A program made the translations under genes and the position numbers. This document shows, one piece after another, positions 45,141-58,600 of a stretch of 64,000 nt of DNA. Within the stretch, counting starts at the first letter, position 1. Every line of letters begins with the position of its first letter. The stretch is from positions 124,001-188,000 of the forward strand of contig JADDMT010000030.1 of NCBI GenBank assembly GCA_021401465.1, read 5' to 3'. Origin of the DNA: Teratosphaeria epicoccoides. Lineage: Eukaryota; Ascomycota; Dothideomycetes; Mycosphaerellales; Teratosphaeriaceae. The notes below the pieces were generated by a model, which was not told where the DNA came from, did not search any database, and saw nothing but the letters and a program-made list of their open reading frames with translations.

Positions 45141-48100
45141 ATGAACTGTCCGAGCGGCAATAAGCTACCTGCGTGGCACGCGTACCTTTATAGTAAGTAT
45201 TGACATAACTAAGGGCTTAGGGTCTAGGTGTTTATAGTGATTAACGCGTCTATAAGCGCTATAGCCTTTGTAACATACTATGTCGACAATAGCTTCATAG
45301 CGCATACTATACTGCATAGGCTGTAGCAAGGCATTAAAAGGTCATAGTAGTCATGCCTAGCATGTTCCTACCTATATAGTAGCGAAGTTTTAGCACTTCA
45401 TTAATCAGAGTACTATAGATCTTAGACCTGCTAAGAAATACGCGTTAGATTCGAACATCTCCTTAGACTCGAACGACAGAGTCGAAACTTAATTAGCAGA
45501 CAATGTCCTCGCCTATAAGGAGAGGACATTAGTCGACGACGCTACGGGAGTAGATAGGTAGTATGTTGCAAACAAGGAACTAGTCATAGTCGTCGAGCCT
45601 ATGTTTAATAAGGCTTACATGCAAGAGAAAGAGATAGTAGCGACAGCTAGGGCAATCGATAATGACAGTAGTAATATCGACGCGCTTAGTCTCTACGACA
45701 ACCTAGTAGCATTTACAAGAGACGCTACCTCTCTAGATAGACAATATAGAGACACGAATAGTAGCCAAGCAGGTAGGCTACATAGCGTCACAAGCGAGCA
45801 TAGCTTGGCTTTAATCTATATGCGCGCTAGTAGGCTGTTATCTACTAGACGCGAGCAACTATACAAGTAGACACCTTTTAGCGTAGGTAGTCTCATAGCG
45901 GGCAGGCTAATTAAAGTGTACGTTAAGCCGTAATCCTACTAAGTTAGTAATAACCTTGACTAGGTCTAACGAATAGATAGATAAGGAACTTAACGAATAG
46001 GGCTATACCTTCTTCTAAAGTAATATAGATGTAGTATTCGTATACTAGCTCTTATACAAAGGCATTTTGAGTAACGCTATCGATCGGTTATTCAAGAATT
46101 CCTAGCTATAGAAGATCTACGAACTACTTAGCGTTTAGTTAGGCGTAGAGCTTAAGGACAAGATCTAAGAAGTAAGTGCCTACTAACTACTATTCATTAT
46201 AAAGTAGAGTATTACAAACATCGAATTAGAATCTCTATAGTCGACCTCTAGTGTTAAGACAGTGCCTCTAAGGCACTAGAAAGTCGAAGATGTTATGCGC
46301 TTTCTTATAGGGCATAAGGGTTTCAGGAATGATCTTATGTACGCGCCTTATCGCCTTAAGACTCTAGATGACCCGCCTAGGCGGATCTATTAGGACATAG
46401 CCTCTATAGACTAGTAGTAGGACAAACAGAAAGAGCTTAGAATAGACAGAGCGACAATTATGCTACTAATTCTTGCTAGTAACAAGACATAGGTTACTAA
46501 TCATTAAGGTGACCTGATTACATGGCCGGTATACTTGACGATTAGTAACCTACCTAGATTAGTTCGTAACTCTAACTATCGACTAGGCAGCATGCTCCTA
46601 GCGACGCTACTAGTAGTTAAAGGCGGAAAAGGAAGCATTAGGGACAAGCTATACTATCGCTACATAAAGACAATGTTCGACCCTATTACTAAGCTCGCTA
46701 TAGGCGAGGGCCTCGACGTCCTATGTACGGATAGCGAGACATGGCAATGTTTCCTAAATATCGCGGTATACGCGAGTGACTACTAAGAACAGGTAATAAT
46801 TACAGGCGTGAAGAATAACCGCTAACATATGATATGTATAATTAATCTAGAAAAACACGAAGACCTTAAAGTAGTTACGCTATAGCAGACATATAAGGAC
46901 ATGTAAATACAAATCATACTCTAGCAAGTAGCGAAGAAGGACTAGGGTAGCTACATGCACGACCTACTAAACTTCGCATTTAGGTACCCTAGCCTAAATA
47001 TCTACAAGACGCTAATAGTAGACATGCTCTACTAACTCTTTAAGGGCGTATTAATGTACGTCATAGATTAGACGCGAGATTTGCTTAAGAGTTAACTACC
47101 TCTGTCTTCGAAGCAAGCTAGAGCGACACTCCTACAAGCTAAGGGTTAGCATAAAGTAGCAAGAAAGAGTAATAAAGGCAAGACTGTCATAGATCATTAA
47201 CTAGATGTCATTATTAACTGTCGTTTCGCGGCAGTGCCTGCATTTAGGAACCTCTAGGTATTTAGCCAAATGTCCGCGGTAAGCTAATAGATAGGCTAGG
47301 AACAGAAGAGTATGCTATAACAGTTGCTCCTAGTCTTCGTGCTACTATTAGAAGAGGCTAAGGCACATAGCGCCATCCGGTTCTTGTAGGCAATAGAGAC
47401 TTCTCTTAGTTAGCGTAATATCCTTTACATGATAGCGAAACACTCCGGTTTATAGTCTTCGCCCTATTCCGATGCAACTATTAAAAAGAAGAGTTTAGGG
47501 AGTACCGCATAAGTAAAGGAGAGCTAAGAAAGAACAAAGCGTAGACAGAGCGAGCAGAGGAGCCTAAGATAGTAGACAATATATGTAAACTATAAGGGCA
47601 CTTCAATTTTCCTAAGTTTTATGCCCTTATATACTATGTAGACATAATATAGCTCTTTAGTAACACGATAGACCTCGACACTAGCTACTTCGAACAAAAG
47701 CATGTTAAATACGTTAAGAAGCTATTCAAATTAACTAATAAGAAGAACAGATAGGAGGACTAAATTATAGAGCACTTCTAGCGAAAGACTACTATGCTTA
47801 CATTCTTTGATACTAGCCTAACGTTCTAGTAGTAGACTAAGGCCAAACGTTAAGAGGCTTAGGAGCGCAAAGTGCCTTAGCCGACAGAGTAGAAGGATGT
47901 CGAAGCCTTCCTTAGCTAGCGAAGGCTAAGATCTAGCTAATCGTTACTAGGTAGAGACATATAGAGGATAGTTAGTAATGTAGTAGCACACATAGGGCTA
48001 GAGGTAGGGCCTTACTTCTATCATGCTACTATAGTGTTTGTTAGAGAGTACTAGGCGTCGTCTAATATAACATCGACGTCGAATATAATACGTCTTGATC

Positions 48101-48915
48101 CTAATAGGATCAAGGGAAGACTAGATTAGGTCGATAATTTAGAGGTATCTTTCTATGCTAGTATATAGTACTAGATAATGCATTATAAGGATCCTGATAA
48201 TCTATCTGCAACTAAGCTAGATGTCGTTAGATGTACACTAAACTAGCAAGGAATCTAGGACAATCGCTGTAATAACTAGCTCTAGGTCTAGGAGTACGAA
48301 GTGCTACTAGTTACAGACGAGACTACTAGCGTTAATAGACAAATTGACCTAGTAGTTACCTTCGAGGGCTAGCTGCCTACTCGCCTGTTATATGTTGTAA
48401 CCTTCTAAGACAAGAAATCGCGCGTCATAGGTAATAGCTATAACTACATAATACTAGCACATAATAAACGTCCGACCTACATAGGTGTGTTTATAGACCT
48501 ATTCTAGCCGAAGGATCTAGCTAGAAGAGCAGACGATGTTCATAGCATGATAGTAATCATAGCGATACGTTCTAGCCTATAGGAAGGTACTCTACAAGGT
48601 CGCTATATCTACAGGCTTACTAGCATCTACTATAGCATCTACATTATACTAACAGACAAATATGACACCTCCGGCTAATGTGACATGTACATTAACAACA
48701 CTGCTAACTTTAAGACCTACAACATTATATATAATGCGGACTAGGAGGAACAAGAGTCTAAGGTAGTAACTAAACACAAGCTACATTGCCTGAATACAGC
48801 TAAGGAGCGCGATATTACGGCTACTAATAAGGAAGGGCCGCTATCGCTTAAGCGTGGCGTCGCTAGTAGCTCTACTTAGGACTAATTAAGGAGAAACAAA
48901 CGTAAACGATCGTGA
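45141..48915 (+). pseudogene. Plavaka-type transposase, right copy
   Basis: A candidate start is ATG 45,141 (MNCPSGNKLPAWHAY), followed by a GTAAGT that may open an intron. The conserved core runs from about 46,540: YLTISNLPRLVR, GEGLDVLCTDSETW, then NIAVYASDYQEQ (near 46,750-46,795). LIVDMLYQLFKGVL (about 47,005-47,045), in the place of the family's DxLHQLxKGVF block, and GHFNFPKFYAL at 47,596 come next. A long C-terminal part ends RRNKRKRS and TGA 48,913. Plavaka belongs with the CACTA-like/KDZ DDE transposases. Frame changes around 45,870-45,940 and many RIP stops show it is dead. The family call rests on motif recall, not a search. Confidence 0.7.
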
Positions 48916-49164
48916 CATGTATAACGAATGCTATACTAGTAAGCTTGATAAAGGTAGCACGCTATAAGCCCTAGCGTAAGCAATACTTCTGTAACTAGCG
49001 CTACTAGTTCGACTAACTAGAAGAATAAGAGTAAGAGTCAGGATGCTAGATGTACGCAAGAAGTAGTTAAGGGTACTAGAAGCATACTACTAGTAGGTTA
49101 AATGCTAGCCCTAGACCTATAGACGTTATAATAAAACTACTAGCGGTAAATTACAAGAGACGCC

Positions 49165-49420
49165 TTATAGTGCTACAGGTATACTACTAGCACTTTTGAT
49201 TGCGGTTAGGTTAAGTGTGCTGTTACCCTATCTCGTGGAAATACTAGCGGCAGATAGAAGGAGATGCTACGGGTATACTACTAGCACTTTTAGTTATAGC
49301 TAGGTCGAGTGTACTATTACCCTATCTCGCGGATCTAGCGACAGTAGGTAGAGTAAGGTACTATAGGTATACTACTAGTACTTTCGAACGCGGCTAGGGT
49401 AGATAGTTTATGCGGTCTGT
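49165..49420. repeat. 94-bp tandem repeat, right arm (about 2.7 copies)
   Basis: GGTATACTACTAG tags at 49,178, 49,272 and 49,366, each 94 bp apart. Reverse complement of the left-arm array with one unit fewer. Confidence 0.8.
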
Positions 49421-49462
49421 CGCTAGCTCTAGCCTTAACTAATGGAGCGCATGGCATCGATG

Positions 49463-49627
49463 AATCTCATGAAGACTAGGAGGACAAGTTACTATGTAAG
49501 AAGGCTAAGGGTAACTCTAGTCAGCCATTTAGCACATTTTGCCAATCTAACAGGGTGCTAAGCGGCTAACTAGAGTTGCCCTTAGCCTTCTTACATAGTA
49601 ACTCGTCCTCCTAGTCTTCATGAGATT
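49463..49627. mobile_element. Foldback MITE in the right arm
   Basis: 165 bp, AATCTCATGAAG to CTTCATGAGATT, with about 72-bp terminal inverted repeats and a short loop. Counterpart of 27,323-27,489. Confidence 0.7.
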
Positions 49628-50038
49628 CATTAGAATCGAGGCAGGGCTAGAGGTTCTGCTACATAGTTGTAATATATAGTAATAGATAGACGTTATGCTA
49701 ATGTCATGCTATTCGTAACCTACGCCTCTACTACTAGGGCGAGGTACACTAGAACTAGGGCATCTAGTATTAGCGGCATCCCTTCTACTACCGCTTTAGT
49801 TTAAGGAGTATACCTTTATAGCGAGGTTAATATGCTTAGTCTCTATAAGGGCCTAATAGACTACAAAGTATAGCCTAAGGATGTTAACATCTTACCTGCG
49901 ATTTCATAAGATGCTAAGAAGAGTAAGATCCTTTCGCATCGAGCTATAGCATACCTGCAGACAGTTAATAATTGCTTGTCTTAGTAACCTTGAAGCCACA
50001 ATATGCAGCTTAAGGGCGTTAACATCTTACCTGCAATT

Positions 50039-50368
50039 TCATGGGATACTAAGAAGAGTAAGCTCCTATTAAGAAGGGTTTCCTAAGCTACAAACTACTA
50101 GTAGTTACAAACTGCTAATAGTATTCTAGTAGCAGTATGTAGCTGTATTGAGCTTATCGCAGCTAGCGCTATATTAACCGCAGCCTACACTCCTGCTTAG
50201 GGTGTAAAATTTAATATGAGGATAGCTTACTAGTAATGTAATATTACTAGAAAGATAATATGGATCAGTATAGCTGCTACGCTAGATTGTTAAGTAGCTA
50301 GTAATGCTTGTAGTTTATACGCTACTATTAATGCAGATAGTAGAGGGTATATGCTAATAAACAAGCTT
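50039..50368 (-). pseudogene. 3' end of gene C, right arm, cut by an LTR
   Basis: Reverse complement of 26,582-26,911. It ends at the same TGA codon (plus-strand TCA at 50,039) and is severed at 50,368 by the Gypsy1 LTR. Confidence 0.6.
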
Positions 50369-50808
50369 GTCATGAGTGTTAGGAGTACTGCGGGTTTTAG
50401 GATCATGAGGGTCCTAAGTGCTATGAGTTATAGGCATAGTTATAGGAGAAAGGATCTGTCACGTGAGGACAGATCCCCGGATCTATAGGGTTAGTCTACA
50501 GATCTAAAGGCCTACAAGGAAGAAGGGATCTGTCATAGGATAACAGACCCTTAGATCTATAGGGTTAGTCTATAGATCTACAGACATAGATCTGTTAGGT
50601 CTGTTAACAGATCTTATAGAGCTACTCTGTCTCTCTAGTATATAGGGGTAGCTTTAGGACAGGTAGTTAGGAGCTTCGTGCTTAATTCAATTCCCTTTCC
50701 CTAGGGTATAGTTAGTTACAAGGTTAACTACTATTATCGATATTCTTTATAGCTCTGCGAGTCTAATACCTAGTTACCTTCCTGCTATTAGCACCTACCC
50801 TTATGACA
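50369..50808 (+). mobile_element. 5' LTR of Gypsy1 with internal ~74-bp duplication
   Basis: 440 bp from TGTCATGAGT to CTTATGACA, with matching inverted ends (TGTCAT/ATGACA). Two diverged copies of a block starting GGATCTGTCA lie at about 50,454 and 50,528. Only one LTR is visible, so the 3' boundary is from the inverted ends. Confidence 0.65.
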
Positions 50809-50879
50809 TTTTGAGTACTACTTCTAAGGAAGCATCAGGGGACTCGTCGAGCGCTTAACATACACCCATGTTAAGTAGT

Positions 50880-52010
50880 TCTTTAGCTGTTAATTTAACT
50901 TCTAGCGACAATTAACTAACACTACGAGAACAAGTTACTACTATACCTTAAATTACGTAGTAGCTTAAATCTATTCACCTTAGCGAGATAGCTCTAGCAT
51001 CTGTCGCAGGTTTAACTACCGGGAACAGACATGGCAACAACGGCTTCAAGATAGGAAGCCCTATAGAGTTCACAGGACAACGATCTTAGGTTAAGATGTT
51101 TATCCTATAATGCTAGTTAGCATTTAACGTGGATACAGAACGGTTTATAACACATTATAAGCGAATGATATACATTGTCTCTTACCTAAAGGGACTAGCG
51201 TTCGAGTTTATCTAGCCTTATCTGACAGATTATCTAGATCACGTTAGCAACGTCAAAGCTAGGAAGACGACAACTAGGGAGATTCTCAACTTAGACAAGT
51301 CTTTGTTTAAGGCATTACGCGAAGCGTTTAGGCTTAGTAATAAGCAACAAGAGGCCGAGAGAGCTCTCCTAGGAATCTAGCAGAAGGGTTCTGCTATTAA
51401 GTACCACGCGGACTTTTAGACCCTCTCTGCTTAAGTCGACTAGAATGATAATGCTTTAGCTACTTAGTTCTACTAGGGACTAAAGGAGACAGTTAAAGAC
51501 GAAATTGCCCGAGGAGATTAGCTAACGACATTCAAGGAAATGAGCGATCTCGCGATTAGAATCGATAATCGCATCTAGGAACGACAGCAAGAATAACAAC
51601 ATAGAAATTGCAAGCTAGCATAGGCTAACCATAAGGTCTAACGATTAGCACCGAAATGGCGAAGCGATTACTATAGTCTCTAACCTATGGAGTTAGATGC
51701 GACTAAAGGGCGTCTAAGGAATAGACCCCGAGGAAAGCCGCAGAAGGGCTCTCCCCCCTAGAATAGTCTGAAGAAACCATTTGACAAGAGTAATCTTAAG
51801 TGCTACAACTGTAGAAAGAAAGGACACTTTGCCCGCAAGTGTTTTGCTAAGAAGTAACAACAAGAACTACCTAGAATAGAGCAGGCTCGCGCGACTATAA
51901 CGGCGCCTTAGCAGAAGGCCGCTGCTACTCGAGAACCAGACTATGCCGCACTTACTTAGACTATGTGCTACGACGACGATTGTCAAATTCACATAAGTAA
52001 TAAAGATAGT
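50880..52010 (+). pseudogene. Decayed gag of Gypsy1
   Basis: The frame includes a capsid-like helical region (about 51,030-51,600). A basic linker follows, then a zinc knuckle CYNCRKKGHFARKCF at about 51,802-51,846, whose C-x2-C-x4-H-x4-C spacing is intact, unlike that of Gypsy2. RIP-type stops interrupt the frame. Confidence 0.7.
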
Positions 52011-52649
52011 TCCGGATAGTACCCTAGCTAAAACAAGGCATAGTTGATCTGTAGGCTAAGGGGTACACCTTCTAGTGCGACAGTCCTAAGGCAACAGGAG
52101 CTAGAAGAAGAAGAAGAAGGTTCGGACGACAACTACGAGATTGTCGAAGCTGTCATTCCTGATTCCGAGGAAGACGAGAGCATAGAGCGATAGGCTATGC
52201 CGCTACATGACATTAGGCTTAATATTATCTGAATCATACAGAACTAGTAGGCTTAGGCTTGCCTATAGATTAATAGAGTACAACATGTCAACTAGCTTTA
52301 GTATGACGAACTAGCTAACTGTATACGACGACACCTAAGGAGACTACTAGTCGTAGCTTAACCTCACGCGCATCAGAAAGTTGTCTAAGAAATTGTACTG
52401 TTCGGGGTAGAGTTTACGCCCTAGGGAGGCTACCTAACCTACGAAGGTATTCAGATTTCACGAGCGCTACGATTCCGAGTCTATTACTTAAAGATAGAGT
52501 ACGCAAGAAACGCGCAGGAACAGCAAGGCCAAGAGCGAGAACGACCTCTTAGGCCAGAAAACAGTAACGCTTAGAGAAGAAGCCAAGACCGTACGATCCC
52601 TAAACTAGTCCGTGAAGACAGTTATTTAGGAAACGATAAGGTCCGCTAG

Positions 52650-55198
52650 AATTAGACCTACGGACAGACTAGATAGGGCTATAACGATGTGCCGCAAGTA
52701 GCGCCAGATACGCGAAGAACCTTAGAGTATAGGTACACATCGACGAGACGCTAGCTAGGGCCTTAATAGATTTAGGATGTACTAGAATCTTCATGACGCC
52801 CAAGTTTGCTAGGACAGCTAGGATAAAGCTATAGGCGAAGACAAATGCTTTTCTTACTACAAGCGATTAATAGAAAGCTAGTCACGTATAACTAAGGAGT
52901 AGTTGACAAAGAGACCGAGATGATGCCTCTACGGATAGGGCGCTACTAAGAGATGCTCTAGTTCGACATCACGGAGTCACTAGGCTCGGATGTAGTACTA
53001 GGGTTACTATGGCTAAGAAATGCTAACCCCTATATCGACTAGAAGAATAAGAGGATCTAGCTCCTAGAACTCTTAAGATCGATACCTCTACCTGTAGTGC
53101 ATGACGTACTAGGCAAGATCGAAATATGTGTTATGACTTTAAGCGAGATAGTAGCCGCTATTAAGGATCCAGAACAGGAAGTATACGTCCTATAGGTCAA
53201 AGCAACGTAAATAGAAGTCAGGGTCAAATTCATAGTTCCTAATGAGTATAAAGAGTTCGCTACTCTTTTCAAGGAAGAACCCGACTAAGAAGCTCTGCTA
53301 GAACACTAGGAGTAGGACCACGGGATACCCTTACTCCCTAGCAAGACACTAACAAAGCAATTAGTTCGCCTGTTATTAGCAGCGAAACTAGAGATTCTCC
53401 GGAAATACCTAGAAGACAACCTCCGGAAAGGCTTCATCCGCGAGTCGTAGTCCCTAGCCAGATATCCGATCCTGTTTGTGCCTAAGGGGGAAGATAACTA
53501 GCGACTCTATGTAGATTATCGTAGATTAAACGACATCACGATAAAGAATAGTTATCCGCTTCCTTTGCTCTTAGAATTACAGGACTACCTACAAGGAGTA
53601 ATGTAGTTCTCGAAGTTTAACATACCTAGAGCGTATAACTAAATTCGAATTAAGGAAGGCGAAGAATAGAAGACTACGTTCCAAACTAGGTTCGGACACT
53701 ACGAGTACATAGTTATGCCATTTAGGTTAACAAATGCCCTAGCTACATAGTAGGCATTTATTAACAACGTGCTACGAGAGTACCTTGATGTCTTTGTAGT
53801 TATATACCTAGACGACATCCTCGTCTACTCCCGGACGATCGAAGAGCATAGGACTTACGTACGTAAGGTACTTTAGAAACTCCAGGATTACCGGTTAAAG
53901 GTTAAGCCTTAGAAGAGCGAGTTTCACAAGCAGGAAGTACAATTCCTTAGCTACGTAGTAGCATAGAATAGAATCAAGATAGACACTAAGAAAGTCTAAG
54001 TTGTAAAAGAGTAGCCTACGCTAACTAATGTTAAGGAAGTATAGTCCTTCCTTAGGTTCGCTAACTTCTACTAAAGATTTGTGGCAAACTATTCGAAGAT
54101 TATGGCACTACTTATGACTCTTACTACGAAGGATACGCCATTCGTGTAGGATAACGCCTAATAGAATGCCTTTAAGGAACTCAAGCGACAATTCACAGAT
54201 TAGCCGATCTTACTTGTATTCGACCTAGATAAGCCTATCATAGTCGAAACAGATGCATCCGACGTAGCACTTAGGGCATGCTTAAGTTAACTAGGACCGA
54301 GTAGACGACTACAGCTAGTCGCCTACTACTCGAGGAAATTGTCTAGACCTAAACTCTGATACGACGTCTACAACAAAGAACTTCTAGCTATAGTAGACGC
54401 CTATAAGGCCTAGCGAGTCTACTTAGAAGGTTCTAAGCACTAGGTCACGGTCTACACAGACTATGAGAACTTGCGATACTTTACAACGACGAAAGAATTA
54501 AACTGACAACAGGTTTAGTAGAGTAAGGAGCTCTCTAGTTTTAACTGTAAGATCGTCTATCGTAAGGGGACTAATAACGCACGCGCCGATGTACTTAGCC
54601 GCCAGACAGACTACATGAAGGGCGTAAAGCAGGAGAAACATGCTATTCTCTAGGAAAATAGCGATGGCACGCTAGGAGTTAACTAACTCGCGGCTATGAC
54701 TATCACATAGACTAGTAAGTTTTAGGACGACCTAAAGAACGCGCTAGTCTACGACCTAACTGCACTCGCTGTCCGCGAAGACATGAATAGACAGGAGGAT
54801 TAGGAAGACGAAGACAGAATCCTTCTGTTTTAAGGATTAGTATACATGCTAACGTCTTTACAATCGGAGCTACTACAACTCCGACATGACGTACCTTAGG
54901 CAGGATACCCGGGAGTGTCTAAAATGAAGCAAATTCTCTAACAAGAATATTACTTCCCTAGGATGAGCAAGGTAATTAAGGACTACGTCTGTTAATATGT
55001 AACTTGCTAACGAAGTAAGCATGACTGTCACAAACCATATAGGCTACTACGACTACTTAAGGTACCTTAACGGCCATAGGAGTCGCTCGCCATAGATTTC
55101 ATTGTTAAACTACCTTAGTCGAGAGAACCCGCTACAAATGAGTTCTTTAACAGGATCATGGTAGTAGTTGACTAAATCACTAAGTTTAGGAAGTTTAT
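52650..55198 (+). pseudogene. Decayed pol of Gypsy1: protease, RT, RNase H, integrase start
   Basis: A protease-like DLGC segment lies near 52,765. RT carries LYVDYRRLNDI near 53,510 and IYLDDILVYS at 53,803-53,832. RNase H shows ETDASDVA near 54,247 and a DVLSRQ end near 54,590. The integrase zinc domain has H and two Cys (VTCQRSKHDCHK) near 55,000, followed by the core start DFIVKLP. The frame stops at KFRKFI because Gypsy2-C is inserted at 55,199; the next codons resume at 63,378. Confidence 0.8.
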
Positions 55199-55558
55199 TA
55201 ATACGGTTAATACTAGGGGGCCATTAGAACTACATGGGTTCTAATGCCTACCCTTAGCATGTAGTAACCCTACTACATATAGCAAGGGGGTCCTTCGTAC
55301 ATATGTTAGCTTGTATGTCGTCTAAGTAGGATCAGTTGTTAACATAGGACGCCCCTATGTCGCTAACCCTACGGTACCCCTACAGGGTTAGGCTTAGACA
55401 TGCTTTCCCTAATTAAGGAGCGTCAGGGGTTATAAGCACCCTTAGCGCTACCTCTACGATAAGCAGAAAGCAGCGCTGTCTTGTACCTACTAAAAGGTCG
55501 GATTACTCTGTTACACTACGAGATATTTCTATATTATATAGCATATACATCTATATTA
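55199..55558 (+). mobile_element. 5' LTR of Gypsy2-C
   Basis: 360 bp; starts TAATACGG (TG mutated to TA) and ends CTATATTA. Differs from the 3' LTR mostly by C/T and G/A changes, so LTR divergence would overestimate age. Confidence 0.9.
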
Positions 55559-55607
55559 GTTCTGCTTTCTCCCCCCTACTTTGTAGTCTAGCAGAGAATA
55601 CTACAAT

Positions 55608-58600
55608 ATGTCTAGAGTACTACGAACTTGCAACTAACGCGTAGCGAGCGCCATCCTGAGCGCCCGCGATGGCGAAGCTAGCCTAAGTAACTAGCCCGCA
55701 GAAGTACCCCCTATAAGCGACACTACATTAAGCGACAGTTCTGCTAGAGGCTAATTACGCGGCAGACAAGGCAATAGACCCCCTACATAGGGACTACAGC
55801 TAACCCTGACTATCGACCTAGCCCTTATAGCCATGATTGTCAATTAGGTCGCGAACTGCCTTGCGAACTAGAGCTAGAGCCGCACCGCTTCTAGTAGCGA
55901 CAACAGCGAGGACGACGAAGACGTTGCTATAAGTAGTACTAATAAACTAGCGGACAAAGAAAATTAGCGAGATTTCATGCTAGGGACCTACGAAGACAAC
56001 TTACTAGGAGGCGTAGACCCTCTGCGTGTTCCCGCAAACCTGGTGCCTAAATTCAGGGCCATAGTAGGCTAACTAGGAGGTAGTCGCAACGCACGTAACC
56101 TGAAGCCGTTTAAGGGAGACACCTTAAAGGAGGCTCGAACTTTCTTACAGGCGTGTAAGGCAGTTTTCATGCTTAACCTACGCGGATATTCTATAGAGGG
56201 CAAACGAGTTACCTTTAGTGTAATGTAGCTCGAAGAGGATAAGGAACCTCGCAACAATTAGTATAAGCGGTATGACCTTTTACGGGTCTATAACAGAACG
56301 TATATGTAGGCAGACTTTCGCTAGTTCTATGTCGACTAGGTCAAGGATCTAGGGAATCGCGCCCTTACTATGTCTGTCGAGTACGAGAAGGCTAAGCAGG
56401 GGAAGGGACAAATAACCTCTAGCTTCGCTACCTACCTCGCTACGCTCGAGAGACAGATACTACCCTATACTAAGACGTAACGCGTGTAGCACTTACTCGT
56501 TAAACTTGATAACAATCTTCAGAATACAATCATGACTTTTCATGAACTTCTAACAACTCGGCAAGACCTCGTGTCTCTTACGACACGTATGGAAATCACC
56601 TTGAAGCGAAATAGAAAATCAGGTAGTAAGGACAATAAGCGTCTAAGTCCCGAGGACCTACTAAAGGGCCGCTATTACAAGCGCCCTAGGGGTCACGCCT
56701 AACGTAGTAGTCTGTTCTAGAGGAGTAAGCCCTCTAAGCTTAAAGACGGTAGTAAGAAGCCTCCGAGTAGCTGCTACATCTGTAGAGCGAGAGACTACTA
56801 GGCAGCTCGCTATCCTAAACGAAGTGATAGGAAGAAGGTAAGCAAGGTGTCCGAAACCTCCTTAGAGGGGAGGCGAAAGAAGGACAAGCCCGAGACAACC
56901 GAATGGCTACTACGGGTATCTAAGCTGTCTGTTACTAATAGTGTAGACTTGTGGCCTGCCTAGCGCCTATCCGGTACAGTCCGAGTTAATAGCTCGCTTA
57001 AGCTAGTAGACTGTATGTTAGATGACCTTGCGGAGGTTAACGTGATACCCTAGAGGGTAATCGTATGGCTTAGTTTAAAGCCGATCCTAGGAGCCCTGCT
57101 ACCTACCATGAAGTCCTTTTAGGGCAAAGGCGCAGCGGCTCGAGGCACGTACAACGTACGCCTCTAACTTACGGACTCCTTAGGAGAAGTGCGTAAGACT
57201 AACAAAGTCTTCTACGCTAAAGACGTTCCTAATAAGGAGCTTCTACTCGGCTACCCTTAGTGCTACAAGTAGGGAGTCATTGTTAATAGAGCTACTAACA
57301 ATTAGTTCTATAGCTCTATAGGCGAAGTTCCTATAGTAAGGATACATGACGCACATAGCTTCTACAAGGACATGAAGAAGGTCTAATGTATGTATGCGGT
57401 CTACATACAGAATGTTAAGGAAGACGTTACCCTTCTGCCTAAGTTAGAGGAATACGCCGATATTTTCGACGTAGAGGCTACGGCCTACGCCTAGGCCCTA
57501 GACGCGGAACATGCGATTAACCTTAAGGAGGGTTATAATCCTCTATATCGACCTCTATACCCTATGTCAGAATTGTAGCTCGAAACACTTCGAGACTATC
57601 TCTACAAGGCGCAAAGAAACGCGTGGATCCGACGAAGCGATAGCGAGGCTAGAGCGCTAGTTATATTCGTCCTGAAGAAGGACAACACACTCCGCCTATA
57701 CGTTAACTATAGGGGCCTTAACGTAGTAACCTAGAAAAACCGCTACCCCCTACTACTTATTAGCGAGACGCTTGGCCGCCTTAGTCGCGCCGCCATCTTC
57801 TCGTCTATCGACTTAAAGGACGCCTACTACTAGATACCGATCCGAAAGGGTAACGAGTAGAAGACTACATTCTGAATGTAGTATAGACACTTCGAGTATA
57901 TAGTGATGCTATTTAGCTTAACTAACGTACTAGTAACGTTCTAAGCGTATATTAACCGGGCCCTAGCTAGCCTCGTTAACACCTGCTACATAGTATATTT
58001 AGACGATATACTAGTCTACTCCGACTTAAAGGAGGAGCATATTTAGCACCTAAGGATAGTACTCGAATAGCTCCGCAAGTTCGCTCTGTACACGAACCTA
58101 AAGAAGTGCTTATTCCTGACAGATAGGATTAAGTTTCTTGGATACATCGTCTCTATAGAAGGAGTCATCATAGATGACCGAAGGGTGTCCGTAATCGCGG
58201 AGTAGCTGCGGCTAACTACCCTCCGAGAAGTGCAGGTATTCCTAGGATTTACTAACTTCTACTATAGATTCATACGATCCTACTCGAAGATCGTGGCTCC
58301 CCTTACGGCCCTCGCAAAGGGCGCGATTCGAGGAAAAAAGCTAGGGATAGTGCCTTAGGAGGAGGCTTAGAGCAAGGCTTTCTCTAAACTTAAAGCAGCT
58401 TTCTAAACTACACCTATACTTCGGCACTTTGACCCTGCTACGAAGATCCGGATAGAGACCGATGCTTCAAAATTCGTAATAGCCGCAATTATATCGTAGC
58501 TCTAGTCGCACGAAGGTAGTACGCAATAGTACCTAATTGCCTTCTAGTCGCGGAAGATGCAGGGCGCTAAGCTTAACTATAAGACTTACGACTAAGAGCT

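Larger units (their letters stand above)
42098..50368 (+). repeat. Right arm of the giant inverted repeat (8.3 kb)
   Basis: Mirror of 26,582-34,950. The inner end is near CAAGAC at 42,098, inside the SNF2 coding frame. The outer end is exactly the base before the Gypsy1 LTR at 50,369. It has three 94-bp units against four tags in the left arm. Confidence 0.85.

Noticed and set aside
45601..45870. 89-codon open stretch as the true N-terminus of the Plavaka protein
   Set aside because: A second frame over its later part (CALVGCYLLDASN) joins smoothly to the conserved core, so at least part of this open stretch is likely a shadow; left unresolved inside the Plavaka call.
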